Source: Lumbricus rubellus (Eukaryota > Annelida > Clitellata > Crassiclitellata > Lumbricidae). From it: DNA of 64,000 bases. The DNA lies in NCBI GenBank assembly GCA_945859605.1, contig OX243825.1, forward strand, positions 18,596,178-18,660,177, given 5' to 3'. The translations under genes and the position numbers were made by a program. This document shows, piece by piece, positions 24,801 to 33,689 of this stretch. Within the stretch, counting starts at the first letter, position 1; every line of letters starts with the position of its first letter. The notes beneath the pieces were generated by a model that had not been told where the DNA came from, did no database searches, and saw nothing but the letters and a program-made list of their open reading frames with translations.

Positions 24801-27800
24801 TGTTGCTTAATTAGCGCCCCTTCAAGGCCATGTAGGACATATACTCAGAAGCGCTTCCGACCCAACCTCGGCTAGAAAGAACATATAGGCCTATAGCCTA
24901 ATATTCGTTTATTCAAATTCAATCTGACAAACCGCAGAATGATTACAGGTCCAGGTTATGCGAAATACGGCCCACTATAGCACGACACGCAGGTCGGCTT
25001 TACAGCAGTGGGTTCGGCTTAACACTAATGGCCTACAGTATTAACAGTGGAGTAGAACGTGGTCTCAATGGTTCTTGTAGGAATTAGCAGCAGATGATAT
25101 GGAGAAGAAACATTTGAGTAGTATAAGGATTAATCTTTTACCCGTTTGCCCCGAGAATATCCGCTGAAAACGGGCTTAAAGTTTAAAAATGAACTGGCAA
25201 AGGGTTAATGTAAATGAGAGGCTGCTGCATCTGCAATGGGTCTAAACTCTAAAGCAACTGTGAAATTATCTCCTTCTTGAAATTGATTCCCGCGTCTGGT
25301 GGTTTTTCTGCGCATTGCACAGATTAAAAAAGTCGAAGCTTTTCTGTCGTTCTCTGCTGCACACCTCTGATTACTTTTCCCAATCTTCTCGCTCGTTGGG
25401 TGTCGTATATCCTGGATTCCGACATGTGGTCATATAATACAAATAATTATATATATGATTATATACATGTATATATTCCCCCTACCCTACGGATGTTTCA
25501 ATGCACTTTATATCTTCTCCCTATGATTGTTTTAAACCTTTCAGGCACGTGGCATTATAGATCTGTTTACATACGCTAACAGTTGTGTGTATATTGGATG
25601 CATGTAAAAGTCATACGGATAATGGACGTGCTGACATTATGTGTCAGTCTGTGCAATTTTTATAATGAAATTACAGAGTTTTTTAACGTAAGATCGGTTT
25701 GCAGCGCAAATGCCACGCATAACTACAGCTGCTGTAGCATATGAATATCTCGACATGATCCATCTGGGTCTATAGTTACAATCTGTTTATTTACTGGGGT
25801 TAATTCCTTCCAGGAAATATTTATACAATCTGCAATCGTGTCGACACTTAAGCCGCTTGATTTGTTGTAAGCTAAGCTAATGCTTTTCCAGTTATCTTTA
25901 TAATTTCGTGTTTATTATAGATGTTGTAAGGTTATAAGCTTATGCAATACAGGTATCTATAGGTGTGGCCTTGTACACATGTAGATTTAATTGCTTTCCA
26001 CTTGGAGTCTATGTAGGATCGTATCCCAAACGAATTCTGTAGGCCTACAGAGGTCGTATGGGTCCCAGCTACATTGTATAGTGGGAATCAAAATGCTGGC
26101 CGGTTCATTGCATACAAATTGATGCAAACAATTATAGAATATAGTTGGACTACAACCACAAAATAATTATTATGGCATATCATTCGAGTCGTAGCATGTA
26201 GAGTTGTAGACATTATAATATATAGTATGTGATGTATCAGAACTACTTGGAGAAACTGTTCTGATATGCACTTAGGCCTAACATTTTCACCAAACAGCAG
26301 AACAATTATCAACCTTCAGCGACGCGCGTGCGCTCGCGCGCGTGGTGTGTGTGTGTGTGTGTGCGTGTGTGTGCGCGCATTAAAAACTGAATGTCATGTA
26401 GACCTAGTATTAAGAATGCACAGATTTTTTTAAGACAGTGCAGATATACTTTACTATGTGTGAAAAAGCTAAAGCAAAGAGCGAATCGTTCAATCAAGCA
26501 GATGTAATTTTGTAATCTAATACAGCTTTAATCTGTGTTTAGGCGAAAAGAAAGATGACACGGTGCCTCGAAGGAGGACTGAAACGAAATACGAGAGAAA
26601 GGTTCTCTTAGACGCAGTGAAACCTCCTCAGCAGAGGACATCACCAAGTGACATCGGTGGCCAGGAAAGGAGTCGACCTGCGGAGATTGTCCCTACCGCA
26701 CAACCAACTCAACCAAGTGTCGTCAAAGCAGACGAAGTCGTGGTGGAGCACAGTCAACCGTCGCCTGCTGCTGATCGTGGAATCGTTCAACTGGCAGAGA
26801 ATCTGGCGAGGCAGATTTCAAACGATGCTGTGGAAGAAACTGTACAACAGCAACAACAACAACAACAACACGATAGCATCATTCATCAACGAAATGCGGG
26901 CCAAGAGCTGAAAACCGAAGACCGGGAGGAGGTTCATGACAAAGGAACGGAGACAAAGACTAAAGATACGCCAACGGAAATAATAGTTGAAGATACGCCA
27001 ACCGTGACAAAGGTTGAAGATACGCCAAATGATACAAAATCTGAAGATACGCCAACGGAAGCAAAATCTGAAGATACGCCAACAGAAATAAAGGTTGAAG
27101 ATACGCCAACAGAAATAAAGGTTGAAGATACGCCAACCGTGATAAAGGTTGAAGATACGCCAACGGAGACAAAATCTGAAGATACGCCAACTGATACAAA
27201 ATCTGAAGCGACGCCAACGGAGACAAAAGCTGAAGATACGCCAACGGAGACAAAATCTGAAGATACGCCAACCGTGATAAAGCTTGAAGAAACGCCAACG
27301 GAGATAAAATCTGAAGAAACGCCAACGGAGACAAAATCTGAAGATACGCCAACGGAGACAAAATCTGAAGAAACGCCAACAGAGACAAAATCTGAAGAAG
27401 CGCCAACGGAGACAAAATCTGAAGAAACGCCAACAGAGACAAAATCTGAAGAAGCGCCAACGGAGACAAAATCTGAAGAAACGCCAACAGAGACAAAAGC
27501 TGATAATACAGTTCCAGAGGCGGAAGCAACACTCGCGGAATCAAAGTCGCCAGATATCTCTACAATAATTACACAGCCGGAGGAAGAGGAGAAGCCCGTG
27601 GTAGTTGTGAAGGTCACAGAGAGTGACGCTGTTGTAGAATCTACGGAAACCGTTTTAAAAGCAGAAGCGACTCCAACAGCAGCAGCAGAACTAGGCACTG
27701 AAGGTAAATTAATCCCCCGTCAATCAATCAATAAATTTTCGTTCAATCAACACTTCAGGCTGGCAGAACGCAGCATTGTTACATATTATGTTACACAGTC

Positions 27801-28653
27801 AATGACTCTGGCGTTGCATCCAAGTTCCATGCATTGTCTGCATAATGAAATTATACAATGGCACAGAGCCAGTCCTCCTATAGGCACTACTCCTAGTTAG
27901 GTATGGTATAGTTGCCTGTCTAGCAGTTCCAAACCTGGATAAAGGAAAATGGCAATGCTGATCATCCATGTTATGAAAGCGCGCGCGTCCTTACACAGCT
28001 CTCAGTTTTGCCCTCTCATGCAGTGACAATGACTTTCTTGTGTTCTCTGCGTTCTCAATCATGAAACTCCGATGCAGTGTCCGCTCTGCATTCGGGAGCG
28101 CCTCTGAGAAGAGAGCTTCAAGGGGCGCTATAACAAGTGCACACGCAGACAACTGTTCAGCCTTTTGTAAGAATTAACAGGCAACTCATTTGATTATATT
28201 GGGTCACCTATTCTACATCATTCTATGTTTATGGCACCTTCTCAATCTCAGGTCCCTTTGATTGCCTTGGCAAGTTAAGCGTCCTTCAAATGCTCGATTC
28301 TAAAAAGCTCAAATAACCGCAAATAAACTTCAATGTGAGACGGTTTTTCAAATGACCGGATGCGTTGGTTCCAATCAGTTGTATTAATTCATGGAACAAC
28401 GGCTTATAATATGCTACCGAGGCAAAAACTGGAAATTATAATTATAGGCCTATTGACCTGCAGTTCCCCCGTAAGCGCAAAATAATGGCTCTATATGCGA
28501 CTGATTTATCACTTGCATGGCAGACTATTAATTCGTAATTACAATGTTCTGTCAGATGAGAAGGTTCATGAGGAGGATGAGGATGAGGAAGAGGAGGAGG
28601 AATCTTCGGAAAGCGTACTTTCTTCGAGTGAGTCGGAAAGTGAATCAGACTAA
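7024..28653 (+). CDS. Ig-domain (I-set) muscle-type protein, ten exons
   Basis: Gene-level entry. Coding exons: 7024-9885, 12759-12888, 13748-13961, 20777-20955, 21906-22079, 22657-22858, 23988-24070, 24594-24722, 26543-27703, 28556-28653. All introns are GT-AG and all phases join (0,1,2,1,1,2,1,1,1), giving 5,232 nt or about 1,743 residues. Order: Ser-rich N-terminus; about 20 copies of a 13-15 residue APSVSRYEGYS-type repeat (about 199-489); a probably helical segment (about 712-826); Ig1 (905-997), Ig2 (1036-1128), Ig3 (1155-1247); half an Ig domain (about 1282-1324); twenty 9-residue TPTETKSED-type repeats; acidic tail. No signal peptide or membrane segment, so probably cytosolic. Such I-set domains with the W and DxGxY signatures are typical of titin, obscurin/UNC-89 and related sarcomere proteins. 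I do not recognise the exact orthologue. The start could be 6991, or further upstream if exon 1 is preceded by another exon. Confidence 0.8.
7621..8490 (+). repeat. Coding minisatellite, about 45-bp units (15-residue SRYE repeat)
   Basis: Units read R-A-P-S-V-S-R-Y-E-G-Y-S-T-T-P with variants (YESQSSVA, YEGPISNG, YENQTP). The central units (7910-8100) are nearly identical at DNA level while outer units have diverged, the usual sign of recent unequal exchange in the middle of a coding tandem array. Each unit carries Ser, Tyr and Arg-x-x-Ser-type positions that could be phosphorylated. Confidence 0.9.
10911..11607 (+). repeat. Direct duplication of a ~190-bp segment, split by insertions
   Basis: The block that starts cacagacgtcaacag at 10911 and ends agatagaaaggca near 11097 reappears from about 11257 to 11607. 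A G/C-rich, MITE-like block with ends catgggcggagttt and aaactccggccatg (11097-11255) lies at the junction of the copies. The second copy is further split by a family B MITE at 11324-11498. Confidence 0.65.
11324..11498 (+). mobile_element. MITE family B (8-bp TSD TCTTGCGG)
   Basis: 175-bp non-autonomous element with ends CAGGGCTTTTTT and ACAGCCCTG, flanked on both sides by exact TCTTGCGG (11316-11323 and 11499-11506). The inside has repeated tgcagttgtaa/tgcagttctac motifs and the conserved block ggtcattgtcctccgattg. An 8-bp duplication with CAG...CTG termini fits a hAT-type element. Other copies: 6423-6621, 14659-14854, 38540-38720, 54895-55076, with fragments near 16521 and 19700. Confidence 0.85.
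12479..12680 (+). mobile_element. tRNA-derived SINE, full-length copy
   Basis: Head contains a box-A-like tggtgtagtggt-type sequence and a box-B-like ggttagaatcc (consensus of copies ggttcgaatcc), spaced as in a tRNA promoter. The body reads aagttcttcactcacaattg, then gcttcggcgtgaaactcc, then agcgcctctgagtag, and ends gaaggggcgctatag. Related copies: 15786-15985 (-), 41170-41370, 63590-63745, and 3' fragments near 12205, 24541, 24805, 28050, 56296 and 57690-58366. Confidence 0.8.
12759..12888 (+). CDS. Ig gene exon 2: second half of Ig1
   Basis: Acceptor cttttcag, donor gtcagt, 130 nt, phase 0 in and 1 out. Encodes QNNYSGLCTLTISDLTPEDG and then the F and G strands ending in LLEVYG. The DLTPEDGVLYTV segment is the D-x-G-x-Y signature of I-set domains, but Val stands where the F-strand Cys normally is. 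Confidence 0.88.
12907..13040 (+). repeat. (AGT)n microsatellite
   Basis: Imperfect AGT/GGT trinucleotide run right after the exon 2 donor of the Ig gene. Confidence 0.9.
13748..13961 (+). CDS. Ig gene exon 3: linker and start of Ig2
   Basis: Acceptor ctccgacag, donor gtatgt, 214 nt, phase 1 in and 2 out. Begins DLPEHSSAYPSQ, a basic linker with RRRST, then Ig2 from RRPFFLLEARN to the Trp of SFTW, whose codon is split by the intron. The B-strand Cys is replaced: the segment reads AVFEVQA. Confidence 0.85.
14659..14854 (-). mobile_element. MITE family B copy (TSD tgctactc/tgttactc)
   Basis: Ends CAGGGATCTTTTAAAGG and TTAAAAAAGCCCTG; flanking octamers match at 7 of 8. The internal order is reversed relative to the 11324 copy. 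Confidence 0.8.
15247..15355 (+). repeat. 18-bp tandem repeat (ggagccggacaataattc type)
   Basis: About six imperfect units, alternating ggagccgg(g/a)caataatt. Not in a recognised gene. Confidence 0.85.
15786..15985 (-). mobile_element. tRNA-derived SINE, near full-length, reverse copy
   Basis: Read on the - strand: cggtgtagtgggtgt (box-A-like), then ggttacaatccacctc (box-B-like), then gagcaagtccttcactcgc, gcttcggcgtgaaactcc and gaagaggcgctataaaaac. Same order and spacing as the 12479 copy. Confidence 0.8.
16521..16650 (+). mobile_element. MITE family B, truncated copy
   Basis: Left end CAGGGCTTTTTTTAATGTG and the repeated tgcagttctaa motifs are present up to about attgtcttccgattt; the right end is missing. 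Confidence 0.6.
16861..19316 (+). mobile_element. MITE family E shell carrying an expanded satellite
   Basis: Left end CAAGGCCGTAACTATATGG followed by the poly-C block typical of this family (also at 30195, 33690). Right end caaatcttggctacggtcctg is the reverse of the left end of the copy at 49779 (CAAGGCCGTAGCCAGG). Between the ends a 31-bp unit has grown to over 2 kb. Flanking octamers do not match, so the limits are approximate. Confidence 0.6.
17090..19268 (+). repeat. 31-bp satellite array with an 830-bp higher-order duplication
   Basis: Dozens of units of the type gacgactaaa, aaaggtgtct, tcagaaatttt. Within it the stretch from about 17415 to 18244 recurs from about 18245 to 19074 with an 830-bp offset; the reading frames at 17471-17686 and 18301-18516 translate identically. 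The only difference I noticed is c at 18187 against a at 19017. Confidence 0.92.
19824..19900 (+). repeat. GAT/GCT/GATAT microsatellites
   Basis: Runs of gat, then gct, then gatatgatat, directly before the family D MITE. Confidence 0.85.
19921..20549 (+). mobile_element. MITE family D (8-bp TSD GACACCGC)
   Basis: 629 bp with ends CAGGGGCGGATCC and GTATCCGCCCTTG and exact GACACCGC on both sides (19913-19920, 20550-20557). Inside are a ~168-bp direct repeat (atgctgtggaacaatgtaca at about 20010 and 20178) and several copies of a hairpin, gatgac, A-run, gtcatc, each followed by caacttttttggcgg. Confidence 0.85.
20777..20955 (+). CDS. Ig gene exon 4: second half of Ig2
   Basis: Acceptor acttacag, donor gttcgt, 179 nt, phase 2 in and 1 out. 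Completes the Trp codon and encodes VKDDVPLTADDDHI through ESDFGTYRCLAQN and ending SLFCV. The F-strand Cys is present although its partner in the B strand is missing. Confidence 0.88.
21093..21170 (+). repeat. (ATTC)n microsatellite
   Basis: Perfect attc tetranucleotide run of about 78 bp in intron 4 of the Ig gene. Confidence 0.95.
21191..21328 (-). mobile_element. MITE family A copy (TSD acgtcagg/gcgtcagg)
   Basis: Ends TAGTGTGAGAATTG and CAATTCTCACCCTG; flanking octamers match at 7 of 8. Four other copies in the window: 5324, 35519, 38434 and 55692. Confidence 0.85.
21906..22079 (+). CDS. Ig gene exon 5: linker and first half of Ig3
   Basis: Acceptor ttctgtag, donor gtaagc, 174 nt, phase 1 in and 1 out. 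Linker GNESLRPGQAIRDELL, then Ig3 from KPTFVFAPPSRIDVIEG with the B-strand Cys in LTLQCTVDG. Confidence 0.87.
22657..22858 (+). CDS. Ig gene exon 6: second half of Ig3
   Basis: Acceptor tcgtaag, donor gtgagt, 202 nt, phase 1 in and 2 out. Starts with the Trp strand ITWYKGVREL, then ATDSGEYTVTAHN, where Val replaces the F-strand Cys, and ends in VYVNVLPAERAL. The acceptor has a weak pyrimidine tract, but frame and domain continuity support it. Confidence 0.85.
23014..23120 (+). repeat. TTAGGG-like block
   Basis: Two units of gtcgtgagggtcggttaggg followed by ttaggtatagggtta. The same core is in the element at 42979-43168. Confidence 0.6.
23244..23294 (+). promoter_or_regulatory. Three tandem E2F-like sites (gcgccaaaacg)
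   Basis: The undecamer gcgccaaaacg occurs three times about 14-15 bp apart. Its reverse complement contains TTTTGGCGC, which fits the E2F consensus TTTSSCGC. It lies in an intron, so a regulatory role is only a possibility; it may be part of a repeat. Confidence 0.3.
23988..24070 (+). CDS. Ig gene exon 7: linker to Ig4
   Basis: Acceptor cgttccag, donor gtgagt, 83 nt, phase 2 in and 1 out. Encodes DDFDPNWKRLDLTPLDYELV followed by TKTRQGKM, an Asp/Leu-rich linker. Confidence 0.8.
24594..24722 (+). CDS. Ig gene exon 8: half Ig domain
   Basis: Acceptor tcatttag, donor gtatac, 129 nt, phase 1 in and 1 out. Encodes PPIFVKKLPREKQFKVGG, then SLKFDCLIEV and VDVDIVLKG: strands A to about D of an I-set domain. 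The rest of the domain is not in the next exon found. Confidence 0.83.
24723..26542 (+). other. Ig gene intron 8
   Basis: AT-rich 1.8 kb with a SINE fragment (about 24805-24880) and a GC/GT alternating run at 26320-26370. I looked for the missing half of Ig4 and found no open frame with F-strand signatures. Confidence 0.6.
26543..27703 (+). CDS. Ig gene exon 9: disordered TPTETK repeat exon
   Basis: Acceptor gtgtttag, donor gtaaat, 1,161 nt, phase 1 in and 1 out. Begins GEKKDDTVPRRRTETKYERK, passes through a poly-Gln run, then twenty 9-residue units of the type E-D-T-P-T-E-T-K-S (26953-27499), and ends with a Val/Glu-rich stretch and ELGTE. No aromatic residues in the repeat, many Pro, Glu and Lys, so an extended disordered segment somewhat like a PEVK spring is plausible. 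Frame stays open to 27900 past the donor, but the intron reading is not repeat-like. Confidence 0.85.
26953..27499 (+). repeat. 27-bp coding minisatellite (9-residue unit)
   Basis: Twenty in-frame units, gaagatacgccaacggagac-type. Two classes, KVEDTPTEI and KSEETPTET, are partly grouped, suggesting local unit exchange. Confidence 0.92.
28050..28135 (+). mobile_element. SINE 3' fragment
   Basis: Contains atgaaactccgatgcagtgt, then gggagcgcctctgag, then cttcaaggggcgctataac; the tRNA-like head is absent. Confidence 0.7.
28556..28653 (+). CDS. Ig gene exon 10: acidic C-terminus and stop
   Basis: Acceptor ttctgtcag, 98 nt, phase 1 in. Encodes DEKVHEEDEDEEEEEE, then SSESVLSSSESESESD and TAA. Frame join with exon 9 (GAA G + AT GAG) is exact. 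A Glu run followed by Ser-Glu repeats resembles casein-kinase-2 type acidic tails. Confidence 0.7.
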
Positions 28654-28754
28654 CAATGATGAGAAAGAACAAAGATATGCAGAAACTTCTCAATCAGGTA
28701 TTGTTGTGTTGTCGTTTTACGAAATTAGCTAAATGGATTGCTTGTCTTCTTTTT

Positions 28755-28945
28755 CCTCCTCCTCCTCTTCTTCTTCTTGTTCTTTTTCTTCTTCTTCTTC
28801 TTCTTCTTCTTCTCCTTCTTCTTCTTCTTTCTTCCTTCTCCACTTTTTCTTCTTCTTCAACTTCGTCTTCTTCCACCACCTCATCCCACTCTTATACTTC
28901 TTCTACTTCTTCTTCCTCATCCGCTTCTTCTTTCTCTTCCTCTTC
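28755..28945 (+). repeat. (TTC)n / polypyrimidine run
   Basis: ttc and tcc trinucleotides. The Ser-, Leu- and Phe-rich frames here come from the repeat. Confidence 0.92.
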
Positions 28946-28949
28946 TTCT

Positions 28950-30190
28950 TTTACCTTCGTTATTCAATTATTTAGCTTCGTGATCTTCTTCTCCAGTTCT
29001 TGTTTGATGACCATTCCATTTGATTAATGCAAAATCAGGAACGCCTTTGAGGAGTTCCCCTACAGTCGCTGTATGAATGCTCAGTACAATTGTGAATAAC
29101 GTGTCTTTATCAGAAGTGTAAGGCATTTAAAATCAGTTGTCGTTTTCTATTTTTCAGTCGCTTTTGAAGAGATTGGAGTGCAGAAGAAGAGCAGAAACTT
29201 GGCGAATGTACAAATTCTGAATTTCTAGATTTCTGAATTTTTGAACAAGAGTAAATTCCGTTTGTCCTAAACTTGAACAACTTCTGCGGTGCCTTCTTCG
29301 TGTCCACGTATTTCACCGCAAAATCTATACTGCAAACTGGTTTTCCTTGAAATCGTCTTCTTTACCAAGTGTCCTTTCATCAGAGGAAACCATATCTACA
29401 GCCTCGTCGTCTTAGAAAGAGTTCTTCAAACCGATCATAACATTTTAAATTCTAATAATGAACATAATCCATAAAATATAATTACAGCCATTTAGGCTAT
29501 TATAAAATTTATTATTTTGAGCATTAATTTACAGGTGAATAGGCTACACGAAGTGGATTTACTTTGCAAGATATGAATGAGTAGGCCTACACGCAAAAGA
29601 TATCAGGCCTAGGCCTACTCATTTGCATGTTTCATGCCTGTATTTCAGTCTAAACTGAAACAGAATATAGGCGTACTCAGACACAGGCGTAGAAGAACAG
29701 ACTGACAAACAAACAGTCGATAAGACACACGTCTATTACTTTACAGCTGTATTTTAGGTCTATAATTATGTAACAGTAGCCTAATTGATCCGCCTTTGGG
29801 CAAAAGTCTCGCGTGTATGTGACCGATTACTATACTGATTTTCTGGTTGTTGCTGTTTGCTCTATAGCTATAATAATTATATCATCTGTACGCGAATAAC
29901 ATTTTAGTAGGCCTATAATAAAGAAACGTTTCACTTTATAGCCTAAATCATAAATGGAAAATTAAGAGCAGAAAACTGGTAGTGTCTTCTTATTCTTCTT
30001 CAAGTGTTGTGTTCGATTAATTTCTAATATGACTTGACAAAACTTTAAGGTTTACCTAATTAAGTTGCCACACCGTTTTGTTGACTTGTTAATTAATAAA
30101 AAAATAACGCTGTTTACACTACTCACAGTTCTTCCATAATTATGCGAGTCTGTGCCACTCTGTGGGTAACTTAAATAATTAAGGTTCCCT
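28950..30190. other. Gene-free, AT-rich
   Basis: No coding potential, RNA gene or clear repeat seen apart from scattered taggccta palindromes. Confidence 0.6.
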
Positions 30191-30194
30191 AAGC

Positions 30195-30474
30195 CAAGGC
30201 TGTAGCGAAGGGTGTTTTAGGTGTTTGAACACACCCCCCCCCCCAAAGAAATAAATGTAACAATTAAACAATATTCTTACTAGCACACGATGTAAGAACT
30301 AAAATATTTCATTTTGAGACTCTAATTTCTGATATTTTGCAGCATATATTGCTATGAGAGCTCACGACGGTATAAAACTCCAAACCCCTTAGTAAGTTGA
30401 TTCCGTAGCTTGTCGGCTTGTTCAAGGTCTGGGAACCCCCCCCCTCCCCCCAAAAAATCCTGGCTACGTCCTTG
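30195..30474 (+). mobile_element. MITE family E copy
   Basis: Starts CAAGGCTGTAGCGAAGGG, has the poly-C block and ttactagcacacgatgtaag, and ends aaaatcctggctacgtccttg-like. Flanks do not match. Confidence 0.6.
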
Positions 30475-30651
30475 CTTCCAGCGGCCTATAGTTGAACGAT
30501 AGAAGTCTTGGGAAATGCAATGAAATTGGCAAAGTTTTGGAGGTTGCAATCTCGATTGGCATATTACAGGTAGGCCTCGCTGCCTTATCCGAGGGTACAC
30601 CCTAAGGAACCGGATGTTTGTAACAACTGGCCTTAGTAAAACGGATATCTG

Positions 30652-31866
30652 CAGGGCTGTACTCAAGGGTATACCGTATACGCGGGTTTACGGCGTATAC
30701 TCACCTCCGGGACAAAACGGCATCGTATACTCACCTCCCGAAAACCAGGGTAGCCTATACGTGGGTAAAAACAAGGGTACACGGGTAGGCCATATACGGT
30801 AAATTGGGGTCAATTTTCGGAGCAAATAACTAAAAAAAGGTTATCAGGCTTTTTGGGTGGAAAAAAGGTCATCAGGTTTTTGGGACGGAAAATTGGCAAC
30901 TTTTGGGGGAATTTTCGGCCGGATGACTAAAAAAAGGTAAGCAGTTTTTTTCGGACGAGAAATTGGCGACTTTTACGAACCAAATTTCGGGAGGGAAAAT
31001 TTTTCCGGCGGTAGCGTGTACTCACCTCAAAGGTTCTGAGTACAGCCCTAACGAAGAGCTCACTGTTTCTGAGGAGCAGGTCAGACATGTTGTGGCCCCG
31101 CAATGTCTGCCTAAAATGCCATCGAGAATGGTGCAATCCTGCCTGATTTGAACGTTATGTAATTCGAAAGATTGACCGTTTACCGTGATTTTGGGAGCTT
31201 AGGGTGACTTTCAGAGCGCCGCCACAAATTGTGAGTACTGGGGCTGGATACCCAAGGGCCCACTGTTTGTGAGGAGCAGGTCAGAAATTTTTGTGGCTGC
31301 GCAATGTCTGCCTAAAATGCCATCGAGAATGGTGCAATCCTGCCTGATTGGAATGTTATGTAATTCGAAAGATTGACCGTATACCGTGATTTTTGGACGG
31401 AGCTTAGGGCAGTGGTGTAGTGGAGGGGGAACGCGGGGGAACGCCGTTCCCCCACTTTTTTCCAGGGAGGGATAAATACTCTATGTAAATGACGTCTCAG
31501 CGTCTGTCTGTTGTAATTTTGCTACTTCAATTTCCAGGCGTTCCCCCACTTCATTTTTAGGCGTTCCCCCACTTCATTTTTAGGACTACACCACTGGCTT
31601 AGGGTGACATTCGGCACGCCGCCACAAAATCGTGAGTACTGGGGCTGGATACCCAAGAGCAGGGCTGTACTCAAGGGTATACATGCGGGTGCGGAAAATT
31701 GGCAACTTTCAGGGGAATTTTCGGCCGGATGAATGAAAAAAGGTCATGAGTTTTTTTGGACGAGAAATTGGCGACTTTTACAAAACATATTTCGGGCGAG
31801 AAAATTTTTCCGGCGGTAGCGTGTAGGCCTACTCACCTTAAAAGGTCTGAGTAGGCTACAGCTCTG
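30652..31866 (+). mobile_element. Composite of two family H MITEs and an internal duplication
   Basis: A first copy (30652 to about 31050) and a second (31660-31866) both begin CAGGGCTGTACTCAAGGG and share the ggcggtagcgtgtactcacct end. The outer flanks are the same heptamer, gatatct (before 30652 and after 31866), so the whole block may have entered as one unit. Between them a segment with aggagcaggtcagacatg and gccatcgagaatggtgcaat is present twice. Confidence 0.55.
31410..31596 (+). mobile_element. MITE family G (8-bp TSD GCTTAGGG)
   Basis: 187 bp with ends CAGTGGTGTAGT and ACTACACCACTG, a 12-bp perfect inverted repeat, and exact GCTTAGGG on both sides (31402-31409, 31597-31604). It sits inside the second copy of the duplicated family H spacer. 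Confidence 0.9.
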
Positions 31867-32339
31867 GATATCTAAATTAGTGTTGCAGAGTGGTTTGATC
31901 AGAGGTGTGTCAGTGGGTACGAACTACTATAGGAAGCTCCTCAGCTTTCAGACTATCAAATCGGGGAACATAGTCATGACGCGATCATATAATTTTATAC
32001 ATTGTACGCTGAAGAAGAGCTATGTATCTAGATATTATAATAGGTGCGTGGGCATAGGTGCAATCACGTCCTAAAAGTTGGGGGACCATAATGAATCACG
32101 TCCTAAAAGTTGGGAGGACCATAATAATAAAGTTAGGGGACCACTCAAACGTTGGGGGGACGCGTCCCGTGGGTCCCATAGGATGGTTGCGCCTATGTGC
32201 GTGGGCATCATGTGCTGTGGGACAGTGAGAAAAGAGTTTGAGCAGAGATGCAATGAAATGCATTCACAACATCTGTTCCTTCTGCATCCGCCAACGTCGA
32301 TGTGTTCAGCTGTCTGTCGGCATGCACGCGCACACACAT

Positions 32340-32611
32340 GCACTCTCTCTCTCTCTCACACACACACACATGCACACACACACATGCACACACACACACA
32401 CACACACACATGCACACACGCATACACACACATATACACATATACACGCACACACACACACATGCGCACACGCACACACACACACACACATAAACACACT
32501 CAACACACACACACCTACACTTATGAACGCACATGCACACACACACACACACGCACGCACGCACGCACACACACGCATAAACACACTCAACACACACACA
32601 CACACTTATGA

Positions 32612-32662
<51 letters not shown>
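32340..32662 (+). repeat. (CA)n microsatellite
   Basis: Long CA run with ATG, GC interruptions; likely able to take Z-DNA form. Confidence 0.95.
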
Positions 32663-32667
<5 letters not shown>

Positions 32668-32905
32668 GCGTACGGGAGGTTTCAGAAGTGGGGGGGCAAA
32701 GATTGAACTTCTGCCCGAAAAATTTATCCGGCCAAAAAGTTGGTCGTCCGCGACTATTTTTGCCCGAAAAACCAGATTTGCCCAAAACTTGACGACCTTT
32801 TTTTTTTATAGTTGTCCGCGACTTTTTGCCCGAAAAACCACCAAACTTGCCCGAATTTGGGGGGGCAATTGCCCCCCCCCTGCACCCCCGCCTCGTACGC
32901 CTATG
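32663..32905 (-). mobile_element. MITE family C copy
   Basis: Ends CATAGGCGTACGGG and CTCGTACGCCTATG. It is flanked by the CA repeat, so an 8-bp duplication (CACACACA) is compatible but not informative. The inside has the gacgac, T-run, gttgtc hairpin and repeated ttgcccgaaaaacca. Confidence 0.85.
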
Positions 32906-33009
32906 CACACACACACACACTTAACTTAACTTATGAACGCACACAGAGGTCGATCGTCCAGTTGGTCAGAATAGCTTTCCTACATACATCACAATGCAAT
33001 GCAGGCCTA

Positions 33010-33440
33010 TTTCTACCTTGCTCTCAGTCTGTCTGTCTGTCTCTGTCTGTCTATGTCTATCTCTGTTTTTTCCCTTTATCTCTGTATCTCTATCTGTCTC
33101 TGTTTGTCTCTCTCTCTTTCTATCTCTGTATCTGTCTCTGTCTGTCTGCCAGTCTATCTCCCTCTTTATTTATCTCTGTCTCAGTCTCTCTCTCTCTCTC
33201 TCTCTGTCTGACTGTCTGTCTCGTTATCTCTTTCTCTCTGTCTCTCTGTCTATATATGTCTGGTTGCCTGTCTCGATCTCCCCCTCTCTTCCTCTCTTTT
33301 TCTTTCTTTATATCTGTCTCTGTCTCAGTCTCTCCGCCTGTCTGTCTCGTTCTCTCTTTCGCTCTCTGTATATGTCTGTCTGTTCTGTCTCTCTGTCTAT
33401 GTCTGTCTGTCTATGTCTGTCTGTCTATGTATGTCTCTTC
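33010..33440 (+). repeat. (CTGT/TCTC) polypyrimidine-purine repeat
   Basis: Degenerate tctgtctc units; frames rich in Leu, Ser and Val here are repeat artefacts. Confidence 0.92.
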
Positions 33441-33689
33441 TCTGCGGTATATGCAACGTCTGGCATTATCTCACTTGTCTGCTCTCCTCCGACCTGTCCC
33501 AAGCACGTCTGCACCTAAATTTACATGTCCTTGTGTCCATCAAAGTTCTTCATTTTGTCTCCAGTTATTATTATACTCAGGTAACATTGCAAGGCCATTA
33601 TTGTACAGTTTATATTATACTCCAAGAATTTCTATCGCAAATGGCACATACCACCGACATCACCACCAACTCGGTCTTCTGCGTTGTAT

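Noticed and set aside
26934..27698. 254-residue - strand open frame with FVSVGVSSD repeats
   Set aside because: Shadow of the 27-bp coding minisatellite of the Ig gene exon 9; the + strand frame joins the other exons.
27704..27900. Read-through of exon 9
   Set aside because: The sequence loses the repeat and disordered composition after the gtaaat donor, and the exon at 28556 joins in phase.
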